From contig JAGOWF010000052.1 in assembly GCA_018060305.1 (NCBI GenBank), forward strand, positions 1 to 12,541: a stretch of DNA of 12,541 nucleotides, read 5' to 3'. Source of the DNA: Pyrinomonadaceae bacterium (GTDB lineage Bacteria; Acidobacteriota; Blastocatellia; Pyrinomonadales; Pyrinomonadaceae). How positions within the stretch are numbered: the first letter of the stretch is position 1; every line of letters begins with the position of its first letter. The notes beneath the pieces were generated by a model, which had not been told where the DNA came from, did no database searches, and saw nothing but the letters and a program-made list of their open reading frames with translations. The position numbers were made by a program, and so were the translations under genes. Shown one piece after another: positions 1 through 6,501 of the stretch.

Positions 1-561
1 CTTGTCAGGCGGCACGCCAAATTTGTTAATGACCCACGCCTCGTCGCACCATTCGACGGGCGGGACGGGCACTTTGCGTTTTACGTTGACCGAGTTTTGC
101 CGCATCGCGATCACGTATGGATCGGTGACGAGTTGACAGAGGTCTTTGTCATTAGACACGATGACGGCCTGCATCTTTTTCGCGTTACATTCTTTTGCGA
201 GCGTTCCGATGATGTCGTCCGCCTCGTAGCCGTCGAGCCGCAGATTTTTGATCCCAAACGCCTCACAAACCCGCTCGACCCACGGCAATTGCGTGAGCAG
301 ATCGTCGGGCGTCTCCTGCCTGTTCGCCTTGTAATCGCTGTAAGAATCGTGCCGGAAAGTCGGTGCAAAGGTGTCCCAGACGGCTGCGATATACTCCGGC
401 CGCTCGTCATTGAGCAGCTTGCGGAGCATATTCGTAAAGACAAAGACTGCCTGCGTGACCTCGCCCTTGCTGTTACGCAAAGGGTCTTGCCGCATGCCCA
501 TCGGCGCGAAGAACGCACGATAGATATGCGACATGGCGTCGATGAGAAAAACACGTTTCAT
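1..561 (-). CDS. polA: DNA polymerase I, N-terminal 5'-3' exonuclease part (partial)
   Basis: The frame is open from an ATG at 559-561 (minus) to the window edge, giving 187 codons; the rest lies outside. The protein begins MKRVFLIDAMSHIYRAFFAP, the opening of the PolA 5'-nuclease domain, with the acidic LIDA near residue 8. It continues with a DTFAPTFRHDSYSDYKANR block (the DxxxxTFRxxxxxxYKanR family signature) and LDGYEADDIIGTLA, whose clustered aspartates bind the catalytic metals, then VSNDKDLCQLV. Family knowledge: this domain removes RNA primers and flaps during replication and repair. The proofreading and polymerase domains cannot be seen here, so a stand-alone 5'-exonuclease is not excluded. 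The Shine-Dalgarno is weak. A candidate promoter lies at 582-610. The gene is divergent from alanine dehydrogenase. Confidence 0.93.
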   Translation of the reverse strand, partial: MKRVFLIDAMSHIYRAFFAPMGMRQDPLRNSKGEVTQAVFVFTNMLRKLLNDERPEYIAAVWDTFAPTFRHDSYSDYKANRQETPDDLLTQLPWVERVCEAFGIKNLRLDGYEADDIIGTLAKECNAKKMQAVIVSNDKDLCQLVTDPYVIAMRQNSVNVKRKVPVPPVEWCDEAWVINKFGVPPDK

Positions 562-581
562 TTCCGTTGGTCCGTTAGTCA

Positions 582-610
582 ATGATAGAGAAACCTCGAA
601 TGCGAAACAA
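582..610 (-). promoter_or_regulatory. Candidate sigma70-type promoter for polA
   Basis: On the minus strand, TTGTTT (605-610) and TATCAT (582-587) are separated by exactly 17 bp. The -10 box matches TATAAT at five of six positions; the -35 box is only partial. The predicted transcript would begin about 15 bases before the polA ATG. It is assigned from spacing and position alone. Confidence 0.35.
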
Positions 611-611
611 G

Positions 612-639
612 GCCTGGGCTGATCCTCAGCATCCGAGGC
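612..639. repeat. Small interrupted inverted repeat in the polA/ald divergent region
   Basis: GCTGA-tcc-TCAGC (618-630) is a perfect 5-bp stem. It is flanked by GCCTGG and CCGAGGC, which extend the pairing with small bulges. No T-run follows on the plus strand. It could be a leader hairpin of ald or a regulator site; nothing in the sequence decides between these. Confidence 0.3.
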
Positions 640-717
640 GGGCGTTCTGATTATTTCGCAAAAACTGATAAAATTACCGTTTGCTTTGACCGAAGAAATA
701 ATATTTGGAGAATCTGC

Positions 718-1848
718 ATGAAGATCGGTTTACCGAAGGAAATAAAGGATAACGAATATCGTGTCGGCTTGACGCCGGCGGGCGTCCATGCGTTGACGCT
801 GGCGGGGCACACGGTCTATGTCCAAAAGACGGCGGGCGAGGGATCGGGATTTAAGGATGAGCAGTATGTAAAAGCCGGCGGCCAGATGCTCGACACCGCC
901 GACGAGGTTTGGCAGACGGGCGACATGATCGTCAAGGTCAAGGAACCGGTCGCACCCGAATACCCGCGGATGCGTGAGAACCAGTTGCTCTTCACTTATC
1001 TGCACCTCGCACCGGAACTCGAACTCACCAAGGTGATGCTCGAGCGAAAGGTAACGGGCGTTGCCTACGAGACGATAATCAAGGACGGCAAGCTGCCGCT
1101 GCTGACGCCGATGTCTGAGGTTGCGGGCCGCATGTCCGTGCAGGTCGGCGCGACATATCTTGAAAAAATGAACGGCGGCAAGGGCATTCTGCTGGGCGGC
1201 GTGCCGGGCGTGCCTGCGGCGAATGTCGTCATCATCGGCGGCGGTATCGTCGGAACCGAAGCTGCAAAAATGGCGGTCGGACTCGGGGCCAAGGTGACGA
1301 TCATCGACCGCAATCTCGACCGCCTGCGACAGCTCGATGACATCTTCCTGTCAAAGGTCCAGACGCTGGCGTCGTCACGCTATCAGATCGAGGAAGCGAT
1401 CTCGCATGCTGATCTCGTTATCGGAGCCGTTTTGGTCGTTGGCGCGGCCGCACCGAAACTCGTGACTCGTGACATGCTGCACCTGATACCGCAGGGAGCA
1501 GTTCTCGTTGACGTCGCTGTCGATCAGGGCGGCTGCTTTGAGACGACGCACGCGACGACGCACTCGAACCCGACCTATTACGAGGAAGGCGTGCTGCACT
1601 ATTGCGTCGCCAACATGCCCGGCGCGGTGCCGAGGACATCGACGTTTGCATTGACGAACGCGACGCTGCCGTATGCTCTGGAGCTCGCAAACAAGGGATT
1701 CGAGCAGGCGATCAAGGACGACGCCGGCTTGCAGGAGGGTGTTAACACCTACGCCGGAAAGCTGACCTACGAGGCCGTCGCAACCTCGCAGGGCCTCGAA
1801 TACACGCCGCTCGACACGTTGATCGACCTCAAGGCAGCTGCGGCGTAG
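718..1848 (+). CDS. ald: Alanine dehydrogenase (NAD+-dependent)
   Basis: This 376-residue protein has the usual family length and catalyses the reversible oxidative deamination of L-alanine to pyruvate and ammonium. Known substrate and catalytic residues are visible: R15 in the NEYRVGLTP opening, K75 in the VKVKEP motif and H96 in YLHLAPE. D269 lies in VDVAVDQGG, the family signature. The Rossmann nucleotide-binding loop is GGGIVGTEAAKMA, around residues 174-186, followed by an acidic residue (D197) at the end of the next strand, as expected for NAD. The ATG is preceded by GGAG (707-710) at a 7-base spacing, which fixes the start. A weak promoter may be TTCTGA (645-650) with TAAAAT (669-674) at 18 bp. 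It is divergent from polA, and the palindrome at 1857-1925 follows 8 bases after its stop. Confidence 0.97.
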   Translation: MKIGLPKEIKDNEYRVGLTPAGVHALTLAGHTVYVQKTAGEGSGFKDEQYVKAGGQMLDTADEVWQTGDMIVKVKEPVAPEYPRMRENQLLFTYLHLAPELELTKVMLERKVTGVAYETIIKDGKLPLLTPMSEVAGRMSVQVGATYLEKMNGGKGILLGGVPGVPAANVVIIGGGIVGTEAAKMAVGLGAKVTIIDRNLDRLRQLDDIFLSKVQTLASSRYQIEEAISHADLVIGAVLVVGAAAPKLVTRDMLHLIPQGAVLVDVAVDQGGCFETTHATTHSNPTYYEEGVLHYCVANMPGAVPRTSTFALTNATLPYALELANKGFEQAIKDDAGLQEGVNTYAGKLTYEAVATSQGLEYTPLDTLIDLKAAAA

Positions 1849-1856
1849 CTATTGCA

Positions 1857-1925
1857 GAAGCCCGCGCGTCAGCAAGGGCGTAACATCCAACTTGAGTGTT
1901 ACGCCCTTGCTCACGCGCGGGCTTC
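1857..1925. repeat. Near-perfect palindrome, 29-bp arms, REP-like
   Basis: The left arm (1857-1885) and right arm (1897-1925) are reverse complements at 28 of 29 positions, with one C/C mismatch in the middle and an 11-base spacer. A further 3-bp pairing (1853-1855 with 1927-1929) lies outside one mismatch. The core of each arm is a GC-rich CCCGCGCGT block followed by AGCAAGGGCGTAACA or its complement. It sits 8 bp after the ald stop and 14 bp before the preferred start of the next gene. It has no following T-run, so it is not a standard intrinsic terminator. Its size, near-symmetry and position fit a dispersed repetitive extragenic palindrome. Other copies would have to be sought elsewhere in the genome. 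Confidence 0.85.
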
Positions 1926-1939
1926 CGCATTATTTGCTT

Positions 1940-3379
1940 ATGTACGAGTTTGCGGTAACACCGGCAGTAACACAGCTTCGGCGGCCGGGCGTGATCATTA
2001 CCGAGGTCACGCCGGGCAGTGTCGGCGAAGAGCTTGAGCTGCGGCCAAAGGACCGCATCACAAAGGTCAACGGCCGCGCTGTGCGCGACTATCTTGACTT
2101 CCGTTTCCAGACCGCCGGCGAGACCGACCTGACGTTTCATGTTAAGAAGGCCGATGGCCACTCGGTTGAGATCGAGTTCGATCGCGAAGAGGGCGAAGAC
2201 CTCGGGCTGATGTTTGAGCAGATCGTACCTCGGCAGTGCGCAAATGAGTGCATCTTCTGCTTTTGCAAAGGCAATCCGGACGATGCCCGGCCGTCGCTCT
2301 TTGTCCGTGACGAGGACATCAGGCTCTCATTCCTCTATGGCAATTACACAACGCTCTCGTCGATCACTGACGACGAGATGAATCGCATCGTCGAACAGCG
2401 GCTCTCGCCGCAATACGTTTCGGTCCACGCAACCGACTTAAAGACTCGTGCATATCTGCTTGGCGTTGATGAATCGCGGGCCGACATCTCAGGCAAGCTC
2501 CAGTTCCTGCTCGACAATGCCATCGAGATACACGCGCAGATCGTGTTGTGCCCTGAGATCAACGACGGCGCGATCCTTGAAAGATCGCTCCGTGACCTCG
2601 CATCGCATTATCCAAAGGTCATCTCCGCTGCCATCGTTCCGGTAGCCCTGACGAGCTACAACACCGACGAACGTCTGACACGCGTCACGCCTGAGTTTTG
2701 CCGTCGGACGATCGGTAAGGTGGAGATGCTGCAGAAAGAATTTCGGGGGACGCTGGGGACGACATTCGCATTTCTCGGTGACGAGATATACATCAAGGGC
2801 GGCGTCGAGATACCGTCGCGACGGCATTACGGGAATTATCCACAGATCGAGGACGGTGTCGGGATGGTGCGGACGTTTGTTGAGAATTTTGAACGGTTTC
2901 TCAATAAGGGAGGCTCGGCGGCGTCAGGGGCGCACCGAAATGGCCGTGAGCATGCCGATGCGATCATCCCGACCGGCGTTCGTCAGTCCGTCATGCCACC
3001 CGCTTACGCGGGCGGTGCTGCCTCGCTGCTGACGGGCGAGATGTTCGCGCCGATATTGCGCGAGCAGATCGGCAAATACAATGAAATGACGGGTTCGCGG
3101 CTGAAGGTCATTGCGGTCCCGAACACCTATTTCGGCGGCGATGTGTCGGTGGCGGGGCTGCTGTCGGGACGAGACTTTGTCGCGATCAAGGACAGAGTCG
3201 TCGGCGCTCTTGTCATCATCCCGCGCATCACGATCAAATCAGACGAGCCGATATTTATCGACGGGATGACATACGAGGATCTGAAAGCCGCGTTCGATGT
3301 GCCGGTTTATGATCTCGACATGGCCGGACTGATCGAGTTTTTGGGCGCAAAAAGGCGGGCCGTCGGGCCCGCCGGCTGA
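1940..3379 (+). CDS. PDZ / radical SAM / DUF512 family FeS protein
   Basis: The protein has 479 residues from the ATG at 1940. A TTG 48 bp upstream is rejected because those codons lie in the palindrome and the PDZ domain does not need them. Residues ~10-65 are PDZ-like (PGSVGEEL, DRITKVNG). C100, C104 and C107 form the Cx3Cx2C radical-SAM cluster site, with an unusual extra C109. DIRLSFLYGNYTTLSS follows, a hallmark of DUF512 proteins. The C-terminal DUF512 part contains the LLTGE motif (~363-367), the NTYFGG motif and the VAGLLSGRD motif (~404-412). The family resembles the cyanobacterial FeS oxidoreductase of unknown function, and no reaction is assigned. Residues 324-362 look like an insertion and include a palindrome at 2981-3034. 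There is no clear Shine-Dalgarno. Its end overlaps the terminator of the convergent TonB-family gene. Confidence 0.9.
   Translation: MYEFAVTPAVTQLRRPGVIITEVTPGSVGEELELRPKDRITKVNGRAVRDYLDFRFQTAGETDLTFHVKKADGHSVEIEFDREEGEDLGLMFEQIVPRQCANECIFCFCKGNPDDARPSLFVRDEDIRLSFLYGNYTTLSSITDDEMNRIVEQRLSPQYVSVHATDLKTRAYLLGVDESRADISGKLQFLLDNAIEIHAQIVLCPEINDGAILERSLRDLASHYPKVISAAIVPVALTSYNTDERLTRVTPEFCRRTIGKVEMLQKEFRGTLGTTFAFLGDEIYIKGGVEIPSRRHYGNYPQIEDGVGMVRTFVENFERFLNKGGSAASGAHRNGREHADAIIPTGVRQSVMPPAYAGGAASLLTGEMFAPILREQIGKYNEMTGSRLKVIAVPNTYFGGDVSVAGLLSGRDFVAIKDRVVGALVIIPRITIKSDEPIFIDGMTYEDLKAAFDVPVYDLDMAGLIEFLGAKRRAVGPAG
2981..3034. repeat. Imperfect palindrome inside the DUF512 gene
   Basis: The outer arms CGTCAG (2981-2986) and CTGACG (3029-3034) pair perfectly. 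The inner part pairs CCCGC (2999-3003) with GCGGG (3008-3012), then further bases with mismatches and G-T pairs. The loop is TTAC. In the reading frame it encodes the MPPAYAGGAAS stretch (residues 352-362), in a part of the protein that is Gly/Ala/Ser-rich and unlike the surrounding conserved domain. It is interpreted as a palindromic element accommodated in frame. Confidence 0.55.
3349..3373 (-). terminator. Intrinsic terminator of the TonB-family gene
   Basis: Read on the minus strand there is a perfect 8-bp GC stem (3366-3373 with 3354-3361), a 4-base loop and an immediate run of five T (3353-3349). It begins 22 bases after the minus-strand stop codon at 3396. It lies wholly within the last codons of the convergent DUF512 gene. 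On the plus strand the A-run precedes the stem, so it should work in one direction only. Confidence 0.75.
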
Positions 3380-3395
3380 TCGCTGATTATCAGGA

Positions 3396-4229
3396 TCAAC
3401 TGAGGCTGAAATTATAAACGATCGTCCCGCTGACCTTGACGGGCACGTTGGACAATCGTGTCGGCGTAAACCGAGCACTTCGCGCCGCGTTCTCCGCTGC
3501 ATCTCTCAGGAGCGGATGTCCGCTAACGGCATTTGCCGAGACCACACGTCCCGCCTCATCAATTAGGACCTGAACGCTGACCGCGCCATGGACGCGCATA
3601 GCCTTGGCTGCAGCCGGATAGTGCGGACGCGGCAGGTCGGTTGCCATACCGTTGATCACACCCTTTGACTGCACGGGCGGCTTCCTGACGGGTGGCGGCG
3701 GCTTCACCGGCGGGGGCGGCGGGACCGGGTCAGGCCTTGTCTCGGCAACGGTCGAACCCGTCGTGAGTCCGCCACCGGCCGGTCCGGTGCCGGTTCCCGT
3801 AGTATCTCGGCCGCTGGGTCCGGGTAGGACGGGGTCGCTGTCAAGTTTGCCGATGTCGAAACGGCCTGTTTCGGGCCGCGCCTTGTGAACGCTCGGCGTG
3901 ACTGATATTGGCGGAGCCTCGCGCGGCGTTTCGATGATGTTCTGAATGTTTTCGACGCGTGTCGGCAGTTTGTTAGCCGTAGGCGCCGACGTTTGCGGCT
4001 GCGGCTGCTGACGCGGCGGTTCAGGTGCGGCCGGCGCGACATTAACCGGGGCCAGCAGCGTCGTAATCTCGAACTTGTCCGTGCCGAGCGAGAAGTCCGC
4101 AGCAAATATGCTGACGACGACCGCGACAGACAGAACAAGACCTACACCAAAGGTTGACACCATGAAGTAACCTCGGCGGTTTTTGATATTGGCCTTTTCG
4201 GGCTCAGTGATTATCAGCCGATCAAACAT
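3396..4229 (-). CDS. TonB-family energy-transducer-like protein
   Basis: The protein has 277 residues from the ATG at 4227-4229, chosen because AGGAGG (4237-4242) lies 7 bases upstream; an ATG nine codons earlier lacks such a site. A short cytoplasmic N-terminus is followed by one membrane segment (~21-45, FMVSTFGVGLVLSVAVVVSI). A long periplasmic Pro-rich stretch with VPPPPPVKPPPPVRKPP (~169-185) comes next. The C-terminal TonB domain (~198-277) shows RPHYPAAAKAMRVHGAVSVQ and ends VYNFSLS. Family role: coupling the proton-motive force, through ExbB/ExbD, to outer-membrane receptors. No exbBD or receptor gene lies nearby, and such proteins occur in many copies in Acidobacteriota, so the partner is unknown. 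It is probably the last gene of the xdhC-VanW operon, although it has its own strong ribosome binding site. Confidence 0.88.
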   Translation of the reverse strand: MFDRLIITEPEKANIKNRRGYFMVSTFGVGLVLSVAVVVSIFAADFSLGTDKFEITTLLAPVNVAPAAPEPPRQQPQPQTSAPTANKLPTRVENIQNIIETPREAPPISVTPSVHKARPETGRFDIGKLDSDPVLPGPSGRDTTGTGTGPAGGGLTTGSTVAETRPDPVPPPPPVKPPPPVRKPPVQSKGVINGMATDLPRPHYPAAAKAMRVHGAVSVQVLIDEAGRVVSANAVSGHPLLRDAAENAARSARFTPTRLSNVPVKVSGTIVYNFSLS

Positions 4230-4236
4230 TTTATAT

Positions 4237-4242
4237 CCTCCT
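4237..4242 (-). promoter_or_regulatory. Strong Shine-Dalgarno that fixes the TonB-family start
   Basis: AGGAGG on the minus strand, 7 bases before the ATG at 4229. It is the best Shine-Dalgarno among the genes here. It places the upstream in-frame ATG at 4256 outside the coding region. Confidence 0.8.
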
Positions 4243-4320
4243 GGCGGCGGTGCCATCCGCTGATTGTTTAGACACTGATCGAGTGAAAAAGGTTCCCGGG
4301 CGATTTGTAAAGATTTGCAA

Positions 4321-5172
4321 CTACGCGGTCAACAGGGGCTCATACATCATTATCGCGTGGTTTTCGGTCACGAGATCTGTGCCGGTTGAGCCATCAATGA
4401 GACTCGTCGTTCGCTTCCATATCCGGTTGTGGCGCGTGTAGCCACCCCACGGCTGGAGCTTGATGAGGTGGTCGGTCTCAAAGATCTCGTAGCGGTTTTC
4501 GGCCGGCCGGTCGGAGAGCAGTTCGCCGAACAAGTATTCCTCATCTAGCCATAGCCGTATCTGATATGTCTCTGGCGTGTCATTGCGCAACTGCAGGTCG
4601 ATGTAGTTGTATGCGAGCGTCGCACCGCAGGCGAAGGGAATGGTCCGATTGATGTCGGGAAAGACGTCAAACCCGTGTCGATATCGCTCGGCAATGGTCA
4701 GCGGCGAGTGCAGGGCCATCCAATAGAGCAGATTGCCAAGCTGACACAGCCCGCCGCCGATGCCTTTATCAATGCGTCCATTGTGCAGAACCAGCCCGTC
4801 AAGAAAGCCGCGTCTCGCGGTCGGCCTGCCAACCAGCTTCCAAACGGAAAAAGTCTCGCCCGGCCGTAGGACGGCGCCGTCGAGGCGATCCAATGCGAGG
4901 CGAAGATTCGTGACCTTGTTGTGCTGCAGATACATCTCAACGTCTTTTAGCGGACGCAGAAGCATCGAGCGATGCCGGAAGATCGAATGTTCGAGGCGTC
5001 GATCGGGCGACGGGCGCGCATAATCGCGCGAATTCGCGATCCACGCCATGCGGCGCCTCAGCGTGTAATATTCACGGCCTATGAGGCTTCGTAAATAGCT
5101 GCGTGTGCGTGGTTTATGGATGTTCTTGCTGTCCATCGGAAAAGTGATCTTAGCATGGCGGAATGGCGTCAT
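4321..5172 (-). CDS. VanW family protein
   Basis: The 283-residue protein matches the VanW family, named from the accessory gene of VanB-type vancomycin-resistance operons, whose biochemical role is unknown. The family core is clear: LRPGETFSVWKLVG (~102-115), then GIGGGLCQLGNLLYWMA (~137-153), an RHGFD motif around H167 and NYIDLQLRN (~189-197). It is short, with no obvious signal peptide or membrane span, unlike the longer Gram-positive forms that carry extra domains. The ATG at 5172 overlaps the xdhC stop codon in an ATGA arrangement, indicating translational coupling. A second ATG at 5136 is possible, and neither has a good Shine-Dalgarno. No van resistance genes (ligases, VanX or VanY) are present, so a resistance role should not be inferred. 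Confidence 0.88.
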   Translation of the reverse strand: MTPFRHAKITFPMDSKNIHKPRTRSYLRSLIGREYYTLRRRMAWIANSRDYARPSPDRRLEHSIFRHRSMLLRPLKDVEMYLQHNKVTNLRLALDRLDGAVLRPGETFSVWKLVGRPTARRGFLDGLVLHNGRIDKGIGGGLCQLGNLLYWMALHSPLTIAERYRHGFDVFPDINRTIPFACGATLAYNYIDLQLRNDTPETYQIRLWLDEEYLFGELLSDRPAENRYEIFETDHLIKLQPWGGYTRHNRIWKRTTSLIDGSTGTDLVTENHAIMMYEPLLTA

Positions 5173-6113
5173 GCGTTCTTGACGGCGATGATCTCAGCCG
5201 CGATCGAGATGGCGATCTCTTCGGATGTGCGGCTGTTGATCGGCAGGCCGATGGGCGTGCGGATCGCATCTAGTTTTGAGGTATCAAGTCGTTCGCTGCG
5301 AAGTTCCTTCATCAGCGTGGCGATCTTGGCTTTGCTGCCGAGGACACCAAAATATCTAAAGTCGTGATCGATAAGCTGCCGAATTACGACGGCGTCGCTC
5401 GCGTAGCCGAGCGTCATCACCACCAAATAAGCACTGCCGTCAGACGGCACATGCTCGGCGATCCGCTCGTAGCTGTCTATGGTCGTAACCTCGTGGGCAA
5501 ACTCATTTTTGGAGAGCGTATCGAGTGCGGGCCGGTCGTCGAAGATATGGACTCGAAAGCCGAGCCGCGCTGCGACCTCGCTCAGTGCCAACGCGCAATG
5601 GCCGCCGCCGATGATGTAAAGCTCAGGCCTACTCCCTATCTTTTCCCGATATGTGAACTCTTCCTCCGTTTTCCGCTCGAACGTGATCTCCGGCAAGTCG
5701 GCATCCGCCGCTCGCACCGATATCTCGGCTTGCGTGATAGTGAGAACCGATCCGCCCGCTTCCGACGCGCCGATGATGTCTCGGATAGCGTCGAGGTCGT
5801 TTGCTGAAAGAGCTTTGATCAGAACCGTCTGGCGGCCCGAACAGATCATGCCGCTCGAATTCGCGACGTCGCGTTGATGGACGCGTTCGACGATCTCAGT
5901 CCCGTCAGTGACTTTTGCCCGTTCGACGAGCGATATTTCCATCACGCCGCCGCCAATGGTCCCGATCATTTCGCCGCTATCAGAGACCGCCATCTTGTAG
6001 CCTGCCCGACCGGGGCTTGAACCGGAGCTCGCGACGACGACCAACAGGGCAACCGGTTCGGATCGCTCCAGACGCGCGGCGATGAAACTCCAAAGTTCTC
6101 TCTCTTTCAACAT
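5169..6113 (-). CDS. xdhC: XdhC/CoxI family molybdenum-cofactor chaperone
   Basis: The protein has 314 residues from the ATG at 6113; an upstream ATG at 6146 would add 11 residues. The N-terminal CoxI/XdhC domain has SSGSSPGRAGYKM (~29-41), GTIGGGVMEI (~52-60) and a cysteine in SGMICSGRQ (C91) comparable to the conserved cysteine region of the family. The C-terminal Rossmann domain starts at LYIIGGGHCALALSEVAA and contains a VLGSKAK motif (~257-263) and PIGLPI. In studied members XdhC binds and helps sulfurate the molybdenum cofactor and delivers it to xanthine dehydrogenase or CO-dehydrogenase-type enzymes. No molybdoenzyme gene lies in this window, so the client is unknown. It is the first gene of the probable xdhC-VanW-TonB transcription unit. 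Confidence 0.9.
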   Translation of the reverse strand: MLKERELWSFIAARLERSEPVALLVVVASSGSSPGRAGYKMAVSDSGEMIGTIGGGVMEISLVERAKVTDGTEIVERVHQRDVANSSGMICSGRQTVLIKALSANDLDAIRDIIGASEAGGSVLTITQAEISVRAADADLPEITFERKTEEEFTYREKIGSRPELYIIGGGHCALALSEVAARLGFRVHIFDDRPALDTLSKNEFAHEVTTIDSYERIAEHVPSDGSAYLVVMTLGYASDAVVIRQLIDHDFRYFGVLGSKAKIATLMKELRSERLDTSKLDAIRTPIGLPINSRTSEEIAISIAAEIIAVKNA

Positions 6114-6180
6114 TCTCTCGGCATAGAGTATGAAGAAATGTGTCACGCGCGCAAGGATGGTCTCGCGTCGGCCAACAGGC

Positions 6181-6186
6181 TATACT
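6181..6186 (+). promoter_or_regulatory. Candidate -10 box giving a leaderless transcript
   Basis: TATACT (6181-6186) matches TATAAT at five of six positions. If it occupies -12 to -7, the transcript starts at 6193, exactly on the A of the ATG of the small membrane protein. The matching -35 (TGGTCT, 6158-6163) is weak. The lack of any Shine-Dalgarno before this ATG fits leaderless translation. Confidence 0.45.
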
Positions 6187-6192
6187 CTCGAT

Positions 6193-6501
6193 ATGGTCGA
6201 GCGGCTAACCGTCGTTTTCTTCATTATCCTGTGCGTCCTGCTCGGATGCTATCTGATCCTTGCTCCATGGGACGCCCTGTTTGGCCCGTGGGGCGAGAAT
6301 GCTCTGCTCGTCTATCTCTCCGACAAAACAGGCGCTCCAATCGTTCAGCAGGCCGTCGCCTCGACATGGTTTCGCGGTGCTGTTACGGGCCTCGGCGTGT
6401 TGAATATTCTGATCGCCATCTGGGAACTTACGCATTTCCGCCAGAGCGTTGACCTGCTGACGGGCGGCACTCGGTCAAACAACAATGCAGCCGATCGATA
6501 A
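6193..6501 (+). CDS. Small membrane protein of unknown function
   Basis: The protein has 102 residues from the ATG at 6193. A longer frame opening at 6130 is rejected because it runs back into the xdhC start region and adds only a basic, non-hydrophobic stretch. Two hydrophobic segments are visible: LTVVFFIILCVLLGCYLILA (~5-24) and AVTGLGVLNILIAIWEL (~65-81). Between them lies an aromatic, Gly-containing extracytoplasmic loop with WDALFGPWGENALLVY. The C-terminus is polar. I do not recognise a family with certainty; it resembles small DUF-type two-helix inner-membrane proteins. The last 17 bases overlap the start of thiE, so it is probably cotranscribed with thiamine genes, but nothing shows a thiamine role. 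Confidence 0.7.
   Translation: MVERLTVVFFIILCVLLGCYLILAPWDALFGPWGENALLVYLSDKTGAPIVQQAVASTWFRGAVTGLGVLNILIAIWELTHFRQSVDLLTGGTRSNNNAADR

Noticed and set aside
97..585. Plus-strand open frame of 162 codons
   Set aside because: It is antisense to the polA N-terminal coding region, whose minus-strand translation carries recognisable 5'-nuclease motifs. The plus-strand protein has no domain character.
1892..1939. TTG start extending the DUF512 protein by 16 residues
   Set aside because: Most of the added codons lie in the loop and right arm of the palindrome, so the extension is an artefact of that repeat reading through in frame.
1829..2161. Minus-strand frame of 110 codons across the palindrome
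   Set aside because: It overlaps the ald end, the palindrome and the PDZ coding region in antisense and resembles no protein. Palindromes of this kind create peptide-like frames on both strands.
3652..3888. Gly-rich plus-strand frame (GGGGFTGGGGGTGSG)
   Set aside because: It is the antisense shadow of the Pro-rich spacer of the TonB-family gene.
4321..5172. Vancomycin-resistance locus
   Set aside because: Only a VanW-family gene is present. There is no VanA/B ligase, VanH, VanX, VanY or VanRS, and VanW-family proteins are common in bacteria without such resistance.
6120..6484. TPP riboswitch ahead of the thiamine genes
   Set aside because: I looked for the conserved CTGAGA and related THI-box elements before thiE and saw none. 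The region is coding for the small membrane protein.
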